This document shows, in pieces, positions 16,144 through 23,708 of a stretch of 30,600 bases of DNA. The notes under the pieces were generated by a model. That model was not told where the DNA came from. It was given only the letters and a program-made list of their open reading frames with translations, and searched no databases. Location of the stretch: assembly GCA_964625245.1 (NCBI GenBank), contig CAZVAN010000007.1, positions 1 to 30,600 on the forward strand, read 5' to 3'. Each line of letters starts with the position of its first letter. Positions within the stretch are counted from its first letter, which is position 1. The translations under genes were made by a program, and so were the position numbers. Source of the DNA: CAZVAN01 sp964625245. Its GTDB lineage: Bacteria; Patescibacteriota; Saccharimonadia; Saccharimonadales; UBA10212.

Positions 16144-16527
16144 ATGCCTAAAATATTGATTGTAGAAGACGAGAGACTATTAAACGAGGCCTACGACATT
16201 GTCCTGTCAAGGGAAGGCTACAATGTTGAGTGTGTCTTCAACGGCGAGGAAGCTTTGGACATTTTCCCCAAGTTCAAGCCAAATTTAGTGTTGCTTGATC
16301 TGCGAATGCCCAAAGTTGACGGTGTTGAATTTTTAAAACGGCTTAAACCGGCCGAGAACTACCCCAAGACCAAGATTCTGGTCTTCAGTAACTACGACGA
16401 TCAGCGAGAAATTGATGAAGCCTTCCGCTACGGGGCCACCCGCTATATCTTAAAGGCCTGGAGCTCGCCCACGGAACTTATCAAAGTTGTGCGTGAAACC
16501 CTCGGCGCCACGGCTAAAGTATCATAG
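16144..16527 (+). CDS. Single-domain response regulator (CheY-like receiver)
   Basis: 127 aa, receiver domain only. The acidic pocket is VEDE (residues 7-10), the phosphoacceptor is Asp52 in LLDLRMPKVDG, the switch Ser is in VFSNYDD and the conserved Lys104 is in YILKAWSSP. There is no output domain, so it acts through protein contacts or as a phosphorelay intermediate. The adjacent soluble kinase is the probable donor. Its 3' end overlaps the convergent Crp gene by 6 bp. Confidence 0.93.
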   Translation: MPKILIVEDERLLNEAYDIVLSREGYNVECVFNGEEALDIFPKFKPNLVLLDLRMPKVDGVEFLKRLKPAENYPKTKILVFSNYDDQREIDEAFRYGATRYILKAWSSPTELIKVVRETLGATAKVS

Positions 16528-17211
16528 AACCAGTTCGTTGAAGTCGCTTTCGCCCAGGACCCGCACAGCCTTATCCGAGTTGACAACATAGTGGGTGTCC
16601 TTAGCTGACAGGATTCCGGCGAGCTTTAGCTTACCTATTTCGGTACTGACCGTCTCGCGGGTTAGGCCAACCAGGTTGGCAATCTCCTGATGAGTCAGCC
16701 TTAGCGGTATCAAGTAAGTATCCTTGCCAAGCGGCTTACCAAAACGTAGCACCAGATACTGGAAGATATGCAGCAGTTTATCGGCCGCTTTTAGCTGTTC
16801 CAGGGCATGCAGGTGCATGGTGGTGCCGATGTACATCGAAATGTAGCGGTTTAGTAGCATCCGAGCAACATCATGATTGGAATTAATGAAGGCCATTATC
16901 TCGGTCCGCGGTACGGCATAGACTTCGCAATCGGTAAAAGTGTCACAGTAGTAGAGTGATACCGGGGAACGGTTAAACAGCCACTCGCAGGGCAGCAGGC
17001 CTCCCTCGTCTTCGTAGCCCACTATTTTTTCTTCGCCGTTGAAGTTTATGTTATAAAGTTTTACCGCACCGCTCTTTATAAGCAGGCTAGTACGCGGTAT
17101 CTCCCCTTGGTAAAATAACGGGCGACCTTTCTTAATAAGACGGGCCGGCCAAGCAGAGCAAAAGTCTATAAGCACTTTTTCGTTGAACTTTAGATTGTTG
17201 GTGGCGTCCAT
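16522..17211 (-). CDS. Crp/Fnr-family transcription regulator
   Basis: 229 aa. Residues 25-120 are a cyclic-nucleotide-binding beta barrel (KGRPLFYQGEIPRTSLLIKSG, then GEEKIVGYEDEGGLL); residues 120-150 form the dimer helix; the winged helix has LTHQEIANLVGLTRETVSTEI near 172-192, the recognition helix with the R-E-T/S-V-S pattern of the family. There is no cysteine cluster at the N-terminus as in FNR, and the phosphate-binding arginine pattern of CAP is not obvious, so the effector is unknown. ATG 17211 is preceded by TATAAT ending 6 nt upstream and no Shine-Dalgarno. The stop overlaps the response regulator tail to tail. Confidence 0.92.
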   Translation of the reverse strand: MDATNNLKFNEKVLIDFCSAWPARLIKKGRPLFYQGEIPRTSLLIKSGAVKLYNINFNGEEKIVGYEDEGGLLPCEWLFNRSPVSLYYCDTFTDCEVYAVPRTEIMAFINSNHDVARMLLNRYISMYIGTTMHLHALEQLKAADKLLHIFQYLVLRFGKPLGKDTYLIPLRLTHQEIANLVGLTRETVSTEIGKLKLAGILSAKDTHYVVNSDKAVRVLGESDFNELVL

Positions 17212-17217
17212 ACTGAG

Positions 17218-17223
17218 ATTATA
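17218..17223 (-). promoter_or_regulatory. -10 box of the Crp/Fnr gene (leaderless type)
   Basis: Perfect TATAAT ending 6 nt before ATG 17211; no Shine-Dalgarno and no recognisable -35 box. Confidence 0.65.
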
Positions 17224-17320
17224 CTCTGTTCTCTTCTTGAGGGTCTTTGTTTCAACTGCAGCGTACGGGTGCTAGCTGACTGCTAGAGTCATATCCGATC
17301 CGTCTCAATTATTGACTCTT

Positions 17321-17515
17321 TTAAGTCAGCTGCTGTCTAATCTTTCTCCAGCGACGAGCCTGCATCAGCCTGGACTGTTCACGCCAGCTCTGTTCAACGT
17401 CCTCCAGGTCATCTAAGGTCAAATCGGATAACCTCGTAGGTTTAGTGATGATGTAGTGCTTTTTCATACTCAGGTCAGAGTGCTTGGTGTCGTCAAACTC
17501 ACGGCTGCTTTTCAT
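17321..17515 (-). CDS. Small basic protein of unknown function
   Basis: 64 aa from ATG 17515, chosen because AAGGGGGAT lies just upstream (G run 4 nt from the ATG). The open frame extends further up, but that part holds the ribosome site. The protein is highly charged: an acidic-rich middle (LTLDDLEDVEQSW) and a basic, Arg-rich end (RLMQARRWRKIRQQ), likely one long helix, with no membrane segment. I recognise no family. The leader resembles that of the DUF308 gene (ACTAAC then AAGGGGGAT), hinting at shared control. Confidence 0.6.
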   Translation of the reverse strand: MKSSREFDDTKHSDLSMKKHYIITKPTRLSDLTLDDLEDVEQSWREQSRLMQARRWRKIRQQLT

Positions 17516-17570
17516 AAATCCCCCTTTTTTTGTTAGTACCCCCATATTAAGCGAAAGCATGACGGTGCGC

Positions 17571-17603
17571 CGTGAAAAATGTCATTGTTAGTTCGTGAAA
17601 AAT
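17571..17603. repeat. Direct repeat in the 17516-17670 spacer
   Basis: CGTGAAAAAT occurs at 17571-17580 and again at 17594-17603, 23 bp apart start to start (about two helical turns), in the divergent spacer between the small protein and pgl. It could be a pair of regulator half-sites. Confidence 0.4.
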
Positions 17604-17656
17604 TAACCAAGTTAGTGTAAGAAAGTTCACAACGTCCAGGTCCAGCAACGTTAGAC

Positions 17657-17662
17657 TATAAT
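17657..17662 (+). promoter_or_regulatory. -10 box of pgl-gnd
   Basis: Perfect TATAAT ending 8 nt before ATG 17671; predicted leader 0-2 nt. No Shine-Dalgarno. Confidence 0.65.
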
Positions 17663-17670
17663 TTATACAT

Positions 17671-18342
17671 ATGTCTGAAATAAAATACGCTAAGGTGTCA
17701 AACTCGGAACCGGTAATCGATTTTTTGGTTGGCCGGCTTGAAGCAAATCTGAGCTCCGGCAAGAGAGTTTTTTGGCTGCTGCCCGGCGGGTCAGCTATCA
17801 AGTTAGCGGTTGAAGTAGCCAGGCGTTTGCAGGCCCCCCTAGCCAAACTAACGGTATCGCTAACGGACGAGCGCTACGGGCCGGTTGACTACCCAGACTC
17901 CAATTGGCGGCAATTGATTGATGCCGGTTTATCTCTTCCGGGCGCCAATCTTCAGCCGGTTCTAACAGGTAAGCCTCTTGAGCAGACGGTTGATGATTAT
18001 ACAAATATGCTTATCAAGTATTTGAGTAAGTGTGATTATTCGCTGGCTTTGGCCGGCATGGGGACGGATGGGCACATTTTTGGAATAAAGCCAGCAAGCC
18101 CGGCGGTTTCCGCAGACAAACCAGTTGTTGGCTATACTTGGGATGATTATGTTCGGATAACTCCGACTGCTAAAATTCTAAAGATGCTTGATGAGATTGT
18201 GATTCTGGCAATTGGCCAGCAAAAACACAAGCAATTTGATAGGCTTGAAGCAGATTTAGCCATCGACGAGCAGCCAGCCCAACTTCTTAAGCAGCTCAGT
18301 AAAGTAACAATTTTTAACGACTATAAAGGAGAGGTTTTATGA
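17671..18342 (+). CDS. pgl: 6-phosphogluconolactonase
   Basis: Hydrolyses 6-phosphogluconolactone to 6-phosphogluconate. 223 aa, usual size for the glucosamine-6-phosphate isomerase-like PGL family. Seen: FWLLPGGSAI (phosphate loop), VSLTDERYGPVDYPDSNW (SLTDERxxP...SN block) and LALAGMGTDGHIFGIKP, the GMGxDGHxxxxxP signature holding catalytic residues. The stop overlaps the gnd start (ATGA), so two consecutive pathway steps are coupled. Glucose-6-phosphate dehydrogenase is not in the window. Confidence 0.92.
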   Translation: MSEIKYAKVSNSEPVIDFLVGRLEANLSSGKRVFWLLPGGSAIKLAVEVARRLQAPLAKLTVSLTDERYGPVDYPDSNWRQLIDAGLSLPGANLQPVLTGKPLEQTVDDYTNMLIKYLSKCDYSLALAGMGTDGHIFGIKPASPAVSADKPVVGYTWDDYVRITPTAKILKMLDEIVILAIGQQKHKQFDRLEADLAIDEQPAQLLKQLSKVTIFNDYKGEVL

Positions 18343-19250
18343 AAATAATTGTCAGTGGACTAGGGCGAATGGGGGAGCAGATCGCCCATAAACTAGCCGA
18401 TAGCGGCCACCAAGTTATCGCTAATAATCGAAGCCCGGGTCCGGTAGATGCCTCACTCGCCTATAAGGCTACAGCTGCTTATACCAAAGAAGAGGCCCTT
18501 AAAGCCGCGGGTTCTGAGCAGGTAATCTTATGGATGATGATTACGGACAGTGCCATGGAAGAGGAACTTGCTACCTGGCTCAAACTGGTCCCAAAAGGCA
18601 GCATTATTATCGACGGTGGTAACTCTGATTTCCGCCTAACGAAGACGCGGTCCAGCAAAGTTGCCGAGGCCGGTTCTAGCTATATTGACGTTGGTACCAG
18701 CGGTGGCGTTTGGGGATATAAGAACGGCTTTTCTATGATGGCCGGCGGCGATGAGAAAGCCTTTAGAGTTATTGAGCCCGTGCTTAAGACTTTATCTAAG
18801 CCTTCTGGCGCTTACCATTACTTTGGAGAAAGCGGCTCCGGACATTTCGTTAAAATGGTCCATAACGCCATTGAGTACGGCATGATGGAGAGCTTGGCTG
18901 AAGGTTATAGAATGCTGAAGGAAGGACCTTATAAAAACCTGGACCTGGCCGCAGCTGGAGAGGTTTGGCAGCACGGCAGTGTTGTCACGTCGTGGCTTAA
19001 TGAGCTGAGCAGGCAAGCACTAACCGAGAACCCTAGCTTGGATGGCATTGACGGGGTAGTATCTGAATCCGGAGAAGCCCGCTGGACACTTGAAGTAGCC
19101 CGTGACATGGGTATTCCGCTGCCGGCTATTCGGACCTCATTTGACATTAGGCTTGCCTCACAAAAAGGTGAGGTAAATTTTGCCACCAAACTCCTGGCAG
19201 CCATGCGCAACAAATTCGGCGGTCACGTTATCAACCCCGATTCGCAGTAG
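18339..19250 (+). CDS. gnd: 6-phosphogluconate dehydrogenase (decarboxylating), short form
   Basis: Oxidises 6-phosphogluconate to ribulose 5-phosphate and CO2. 303 aa, the short type lacking the long C-terminal helical tail of E. coli Gnd (468 aa). N-terminal Rossmann fold: VSGLGRMGEQIA, then ANNRSP, whose Arg after the second strand favours NADP over NAD (inference). IIDGGNSDFR, DVGTSGGVWG and GHFVKMVHNAIEYGMM hold the substrate and catalytic Lys/Glu positions. An AGGAG ribosome site lies 8 nt before the ATG. The stop abuts the stop of the convergent VanY gene with no spacer. Confidence 0.94.
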   Translation: MKIIVSGLGRMGEQIAHKLADSGHQVIANNRSPGPVDASLAYKATAAYTKEEALKAAGSEQVILWMMITDSAMEEELATWLKLVPKGSIIIDGGNSDFRLTKTRSSKVAEAGSSYIDVGTSGGVWGYKNGFSMMAGGDEKAFRVIEPVLKTLSKPSGAYHYFGESGSGHFVKMVHNAIEYGMMESLAEGYRMLKEGPYKNLDLAAAGEVWQHGSVVTSWLNELSRQALTENPSLDGIDGVVSESGEARWTLEVARDMGIPLPAIRTSFDIRLASQKGEVNFATKLLAAMRNKFGGHVINPDSQ

Positions 19251-19991
19251 CTACTTTAGAGCCAATGGTTTAGCTGAATAGTCGGTAAAGATCGGCAAAT
19301 TAAAATATTGCTCTAGTGTCTGGTTAGCCCGGGTCAATTTTAGGGCCAGGTCGGTGCCAACGTAGCGAACGTGCCAAGGCTCGTAACTGTAGCCAGTAAG
19401 ATCTTCTTTGTCTTTTTGATAGCGAATAACAAATCCGTACTTATATGAATTGGCCGCCAGCCACTTACCCTCCGGCGTTGCGTCAAAGCAAATTTGAAGT
19501 TCGCAATTGCTGCTGGCTGGCTCTATATCCGCCGCTAGTCCAGTCTGATGTTCGCTGTGGCCGGGGCGGGCGCTCACCGTATCAGCAGCAGCCTGACCAT
19601 CGGAGTTAACATAATAGTTATAGACGGTGGTCTGAGTATTGTAGGAGCGGTAGCCGCTGGTAATCATTAAGGAAATATTATCTTTAGCCGCGGCCGCGAA
19701 CATTACTTCCATGGCCTTTGCCGTATCGGCTCTCAGCATCGGCTCATCGATTGTAGTATTTGACGCTACCGCAGCGCTAGGCGTTACAAGGTTAGCCGGC
19801 ACATAACCAGCCGGCAAGATACGACCCTTATTAACAACCACCCATAGGCTGCTGGCTTCGTCCGTAGGAAAGGACTCGGCAGTGCTAGATTGAGAGACTT
19901 GGCTTTGTGCGTTCCTAGAAACGTGGAACTTCAAATAAGCCAGCGACGCGGCAATAACAGCGATTATCAGTATTAACCGCAAGTATTTCAT
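19251..19991 (-). CDS. VanY-type D-alanyl-D-alanine carboxypeptidase
   Basis: 246 aa. An N-terminal membrane anchor (about 4-21) is followed by a Ser-rich linker and the peptidase M15B domain: SGYRSYNTQ at 112-120, GHSEHQTGLAADIEP with zinc ligands His148 and Asp155, and EPWHVRYVG with catalytic Glu204 and zinc ligand His207. It should trim terminal D-Ala from peptidoglycan stem peptides outside the membrane. Two cysteines (163 and 168) may pair. ATG 19991 has TATAAT ending 6 nt upstream, placed in the 13-bp gap after the beta-lactamase-like gene, so it may be transcribed both with that gene and on its own. Confidence 0.92.
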   Translation of the reverse strand: MKYLRLILIIAVIAASLAYLKFHVSRNAQSQVSQSSTAESFPTDEASSLWVVVNKGRILPAGYVPANLVTPSAAVASNTTIDEPMLRADTAKAMEVMFAAAAKDNISLMITSGYRSYNTQTTVYNYYVNSDGQAAADTVSARPGHSEHQTGLAADIEPASSNCELQICFDATPEGKWLAANSYKYGFVIRYQKDKEDLTGYSYEPWHVRYVGTDLALKLTRANQTLEQYFNLPIFTDYSAKPLALK

Positions 19992-19997
19992 AGCCTA

Positions 19998-20003
19998 ATT
20001 ATA
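19998..20003 (-). promoter_or_regulatory. -10 box of the VanY-type gene (leaderless type)
   Basis: Perfect TATAAT ending 6 nt before ATG 19991 and beginning 1 nt after the preceding gene's TAG stop codon. Confidence 0.6.
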
Positions 20004-20004
20004 C

Positions 20005-20895
20005 CTACAGGTAAGCCTTTTCGGCGGCTTTGGTAATCTGCTGCATTAAAACTGCTCTATTTTGCCAATCATAGGTGCCGTGACCATTAGTAAAGATGCT
20101 GATTGCAAGAGTCCTTTGTCCGCCAATGATTATAGCCACGTCATTGACCTGATCATCGTCTATGCCAACCTTGTGATAAAGCTTATCGGCAAGCGGTACA
20201 GCCGGAGTTATAAAATCTTCATAGTTGGTGTGTTGCATATAAGAAAGAAGTAACTTGGTGTGAGTAGCGTTGAGCAGCTTACCGGAGCTCAGCAGGTCCA
20301 CTAGCTTTGCCAGGTCAGCGGCACTAATCGTATTATCGTCTGCCGAATAGCTGTGAAGTCCTAAGCTGTTGGCATAAGCTTGCAGATAATAATGACCCAG
20401 TTTTTCGTTAAAGGCCGCCCAAGCCACATCATCGCTCTGATTTATCAATAGTTTTAGCTCGGCAGCAGCCGATTCATCGTTTATCTGATAATTCAGGCTA
20501 GCTTGGCCTTTTTCGACTCTATGCATGAAGGCTATGGCGGTGATAAGTTTAGCCGTACTGGCCGCATCTTGGGTACCGGAGTCGCCAAAAACTTGAGGCG
20601 TGGCGCCGGGGCCAGCCAAAACAGCCACCGAAAAACTTATTTCTTGATTCTGGCTGATAACTCCCTCAACAGACTTTTCAAGCTCCGCATTTAGGACTTG
20701 CTGATGTGCAGCTTGTTCAGCAGCCAAGCTCTGGGCTTCGGCTCTCCGGGCAAGTTCAATGTGAACCCCAACGCCAACCAACAGGGCAATTAGTAGCAGC
20801 CACTTTATGTGTGCCGCCCTAAAGCTTCGGTGCGGGGGTTGCGGTGGAGTCGCCATCTGACGATAAACGTTATAGGTTCTATTTCTTGAGTGCAT
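20005..20895 (-). CDS. Membrane-anchored beta-lactamase-fold serine hydrolase
   Basis: 296 aa. A single membrane anchor (about 31-49) precedes an extracytoplasmic domain of the class A beta-lactamase/penicillin-binding type. The SxxK motif is ASTAKLITA (Ser113, Lys116), the SDN-type motif appears as SDD (154-156) and the KTG motif as KVG (242-244). Both latter motifs are altered, so true beta-lactam hydrolysis is doubtful; a D,D-peptidase or peptidoglycan-binding role beside VanY is more likely. The start is uncertain: ATG 20895 is the longest, but ATG 20856, with TATAAC 12 nt before it, would still keep the anchor. It is followed after 13 bp by the VanY gene. Confidence 0.82.
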   Translation of the reverse strand: MHSRNRTYNVYRQMATPPQPPHRSFRAAHIKWLLLIALLVGVGVHIELARRAEAQSLAAEQAAHQQVLNAELEKSVEGVISQNQEISFSVAVLAGPGATPQVFGDSGTQDAASTAKLITAIAFMHRVEKGQASLNYQINDESAAAELKLLINQSDDVAWAAFNEKLGHYYLQAYANSLGLHSYSADDNTISAADLAKLVDLLSSGKLLNATHTKLLLSYMQHTNYEDFITPAVPLADKLYHKVGIDDDQVNDVAIIIGGQRTLAISIFTNGHGTYDWQNRAVLMQQITKAAEKAYL

Positions 20896-21087
20896 ATGTG
20901 TTGAATCGCGGACTTTTTGTTTTTAGACTAACTCAAAATTAATATTACCATTGAAATTTATAGGGGTAAACTTAAAAATAACTGATTTGCTCAAAAAATG
21001 ATGAGCATTATCCGTAGCACAGCGGTTTCTCAGCTTGACGTATATACTATTAGTAATAACTAACCAGGGCGCCAGCCCGGGAGATCT
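20896..21087. other. Divergent AT-rich spacer
   Basis: 192 bp between the beta-lactamase-like gene (minus) and the acyl ligase gene (plus). It contains TGCTCA / TGAGCA inverted repeats around an 8-nt loop near 20989-21008 and a TTGACG at 21035-21040, but no well-spaced -10 box. No gene seen. Confidence 0.4.
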
Positions 21088-22512
21088 GTGGACACAAAAA
21101 CCCATTTGACTGATTTTTTGAAATCCAATGCCAGACTCTATCCTGGCCAACCAGCCATAGTAACCGATGAGCAAACCGTCAGCTGGCAGGAACTTGAGAC
21201 GGCCAGTGACTCTATTGCCGCGTTTGTTAGTGCTAAGCTGGGCAATAAGAGTCAAAAAATTGTAGCCTTACTGTTTCCTAATAGCTGTGAGTATGTAGCC
21301 AGCTACCTTGGTGTGCTTCAGGCCGGACACATCGCCATGCCGCTTGACGTCATTTATAAACCGCTAGAGATTGAGGCTATTTTGAAACAGATTCCGCCAG
21401 ATCTAGTGATTGCCGACCAGACCAGCATTCATCGTTTGCCGCCCGGGGCGCTGTTATTTAACGATCTTTTGGGCAGCCCGGGCAGCTCGACAACAAAGCC
21501 TCTTAAGCTCCCGGCCGATAAACAAATTGCCAGCCTGGTTTTTACCTCCGGCACCACCGGACGGCCCAAGGCCGTCCTCTACACGCACGCCAATCACATC
21601 TGGAATATAAAAGTTTGTTCCGAGGTCTGGAACTGGACACATGAGGATTCGCTGCTGGTTTCATTACGTCTATCACACTGGTATGGGCTGGTTATGGGGC
21701 TATCGGGCGTACTCTACCACGGCAACACCATGTACCTTCAGGAGCGCTTTGAGCCGGAAACAACGCTAAAGGCCTTGGCGGCCGGTCAGGGAACTATCTT
21801 CACGCACGTTGCCGGTATATATACTAAGCTGCTGGATGTCAAGGATTACAAGAACTATGATTTGTCTAAGGTGCGTCTTTTAATATCGGGCGGGGCGCCG
21901 CTGCCGCCAGCGGCCTGGGAGCAGTTTAAGAACCGCTTCAACCAAGAGATTCTGGAAGTTTACGGCTCCAGCGAAACCGGACGTATTGCCAGCAACCTGC
22001 TGGAGCAGCGGATTCCTGGTTCACCGGGCCAGGCGCTACCGGGAGTTGATGTTAAATTCAGCGGCAATGGGGAGCTGCTAGTTAAGTCAGATGGAATCTT
22101 CCCCGGCTATTATAAAAATTCCCGACTAACAAGAGCCGGATTCACTAAGGACGGATATTGGCGCACCGGCGACATTGGCGAAATGCGGGGCGGCCGCATA
22201 ATCCTAAAAGGCCGCAAACAGGAGCACATCCGCCGGCAGGGTTACACCGTCTCACCGCGCGACATTGAATGGGCCCTGCATACTCTGCCGGAGGTGAGTG
22301 ACGCCTTTGTCATGGGAATTCAGCATCCTAGGGAACCCGACGATGAGCTGGTTTATTTTTTGGTTACTAGCCTGAGCGAGCAAGCCATAATGGACTTCTG
22401 TAAGCAATCAATGCCGTCTGTTTGGCGGCCACAGAAAATAGTCATGCTCGAAAGTATCCCGCGGACTATCAACGGCAAGCCGGAACTACCTAAATTAAAA
22501 TCTATGAGTTAA
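21088..22512 (+). CDS. AMP-forming acyl ligase (ANL superfamily, acyl-CoA synthetase-like)
   Basis: 474 aa, slightly short for the family. ANL core motifs are present: A3 loop TSGTTGRPKAVLYTH at 153-167, the ISGGAPLP strand, EVYGSSETG (A5), YWRTGDIGEM (A7, Asp ribose ligand), GRKQEHIRRQGYTVSP hinge (A8) and the C-terminal NGKPELPK with the adenylation lysine Lys464. So it should activate a carboxylic acid as acyl-AMP and pass it to CoA or a carrier protein; no carrier protein gene is near. The start is GTG 21088 with GGGAG 5 nt upstream. Nine bp separate it from the membrane acyltransferase gene, implying a two-gene unit. Confidence 0.9.
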   Translation: MDTKTHLTDFLKSNARLYPGQPAIVTDEQTVSWQELETASDSIAAFVSAKLGNKSQKIVALLFPNSCEYVASYLGVLQAGHIAMPLDVIYKPLEIEAILKQIPPDLVIADQTSIHRLPPGALLFNDLLGSPGSSTTKPLKLPADKQIASLVFTSGTTGRPKAVLYTHANHIWNIKVCSEVWNWTHEDSLLVSLRLSHWYGLVMGLSGVLYHGNTMYLQERFEPETTLKALAAGQGTIFTHVAGIYTKLLDVKDYKNYDLSKVRLLISGGAPLPPAAWEQFKNRFNQEILEVYGSSETGRIASNLLEQRIPGSPGQALPGVDVKFSGNGELLVKSDGIFPGYYKNSRLTRAGFTKDGYWRTGDIGEMRGGRIILKGRKQEHIRRQGYTVSPRDIEWALHTLPEVSDAFVMGIQHPREPDDELVYFLVTSLSEQAIMDFCKQSMPSVWRPQKIVMLESIPRTINGKPELPKLKSMS

Positions 22513-22520
22513 ACTCACTT

Positions 22521-23708
22521 GTGACCATGGAAAAATTAAAAAGCCTGCCCGCCAATCAACGCCTCAAAGCCCTGGATATACTACGGGGCTATTTTTTGGT
22601 GGTCATTCTGATCAACCATATTGAGCTTTATCCCAGCGGTTTTGACCTGTTTACCGGGCGCGGCCGCCTGCTGGTGTCAGCAGCCGAGGGTTTCTTTTTT
22701 ATGTCAGGACTGCTGGTTGGCATGGTCTACAAACGCCGGCTGCATCTTGGCCTGCGCTTTATTTTTCTTAAAATGTGGAAGCGGGCGGCCCAGTTATATA
22801 TCGGCTCGGTAGTTTTAACCCTGCTATTTACGGCATTGGCGGTTTATCTCAACCACCCCTATATCAAAGATGGCTTATTTGCAGTCACTGATTGGCCCCA
22901 TATCATTAAAGAAACAATCCTGCTGCGTTACGGCTTTGGCTGGGCGGACTTTTTGGACCGTTTTGCAATTTTAATGTTGCTGGCGCCAATTGGTTTTTAT
23001 CTGATTGCCCGCGGCAAGTGGTGGCTACTGGCCATCGCTAGTTTGACCGCCTGGGCCTTTCGCGGCAATAACTTCACGCTTAGTTGGCAAATTGTTTTTG
23101 CCATAGGCATGGTAGTTGGTTTTTACTGGTCAGAGATTAACGCCTGGGTAATTGGCTTGCCGGCCCGTGTCCAGCGGCGCCTCAAAATCGCGCTCTATAG
23201 CTTAGCTTGGGTGTCTTTTGTGCTGAGTTATGCCAGTGTCTACCTATTGTCGTTTCTTAATCAGCACCTGCTAGGAAATCCATCATCGCTGCCGCACTGG
23301 CTCCAATCAACCACCCTGCATTGGAACTCAATCAATCAATCGGTTTGGCTGTACTCTCAAAAATGGACCATGGGACCAATCCGAATTGTGTTGTTTATGA
23401 TTTGGTTCACGGCTCTTTATATGTGGGCTGATAAACATTACGAACGCATAAACCGCTATAGCAAGGGCGTACTGGAACTGCTCGGTCGAAACAGCCTATT
23501 TGTCTATATAGCTCACGCCTTTATAATCTTTGGTTTCAAATTCTTCATACCGGCCGGCACCACGCTATGGCAAAACTTCCTAATTACCGGCGCAGCCTTG
23601 GCCATGCTAATCGCCGTAACATATGGCTACAAACGTTACTGGCCCCAGAAATCAAAATACGGCAGCGGTTCAGTAAGTGAACCCCAAGCCAAACTGTCTA
23701 CCCCTTAA
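22521..23708 (+). CDS. OpgC / acyltransferase-3-like membrane protein
   Basis: About 393-395 aa (GTG 22521 or ATG 22527), with about ten membrane helices. The N-terminus RLKALDILRGYFLVVILINH has the Arg and His (22 and 33) arrangement typical of membrane O-acyltransferases of the OpgC and acyltransferase-3 families, followed by FFFMSGLLVGMVY. The last helices include LGRNSLFVYIAHAFII, also family-like. Such proteins acylate sugars on the outer side of the membrane (for example succinylation of glucans by OpgC). Being 9 bp behind the acyl ligase, it plausibly uses the acyl group that enzyme activates. It overlaps the convergent hydrolase gene by 4 bp. Confidence 0.8.
   Translation: MTMEKLKSLPANQRLKALDILRGYFLVVILINHIELYPSGFDLFTGRGRLLVSAAEGFFFMSGLLVGMVYKRRLHLGLRFIFLKMWKRAAQLYIGSVVLTLLFTALAVYLNHPYIKDGLFAVTDWPHIIKETILLRYGFGWADFLDRFAILMLLAPIGFYLIARGKWWLLAIASLTAWAFRGNNFTLSWQIVFAIGMVVGFYWSEINAWVIGLPARVQRRLKIALYSLAWVSFVLSYASVYLLSFLNQHLLGNPSSLPHWLQSTTLHWNSINQSVWLYSQKWTMGPIRIVLFMIWFTALYMWADKHYERINRYSKGVLELLGRNSLFVYIAHAFIIFGFKFFIPAGTTLWQNFLITGAALAMLIAVTYGYKRYWPQKSKYGSGSVSEPQAKLSTP

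Noticed and set aside
20005..20895. Antibiotic-resistance beta-lactamase
   Set aside because: SDN and KTG motifs are changed to SDD and KVG and the neighbour is a D,D-carboxypeptidase, so cell-wall work is the simpler reading.
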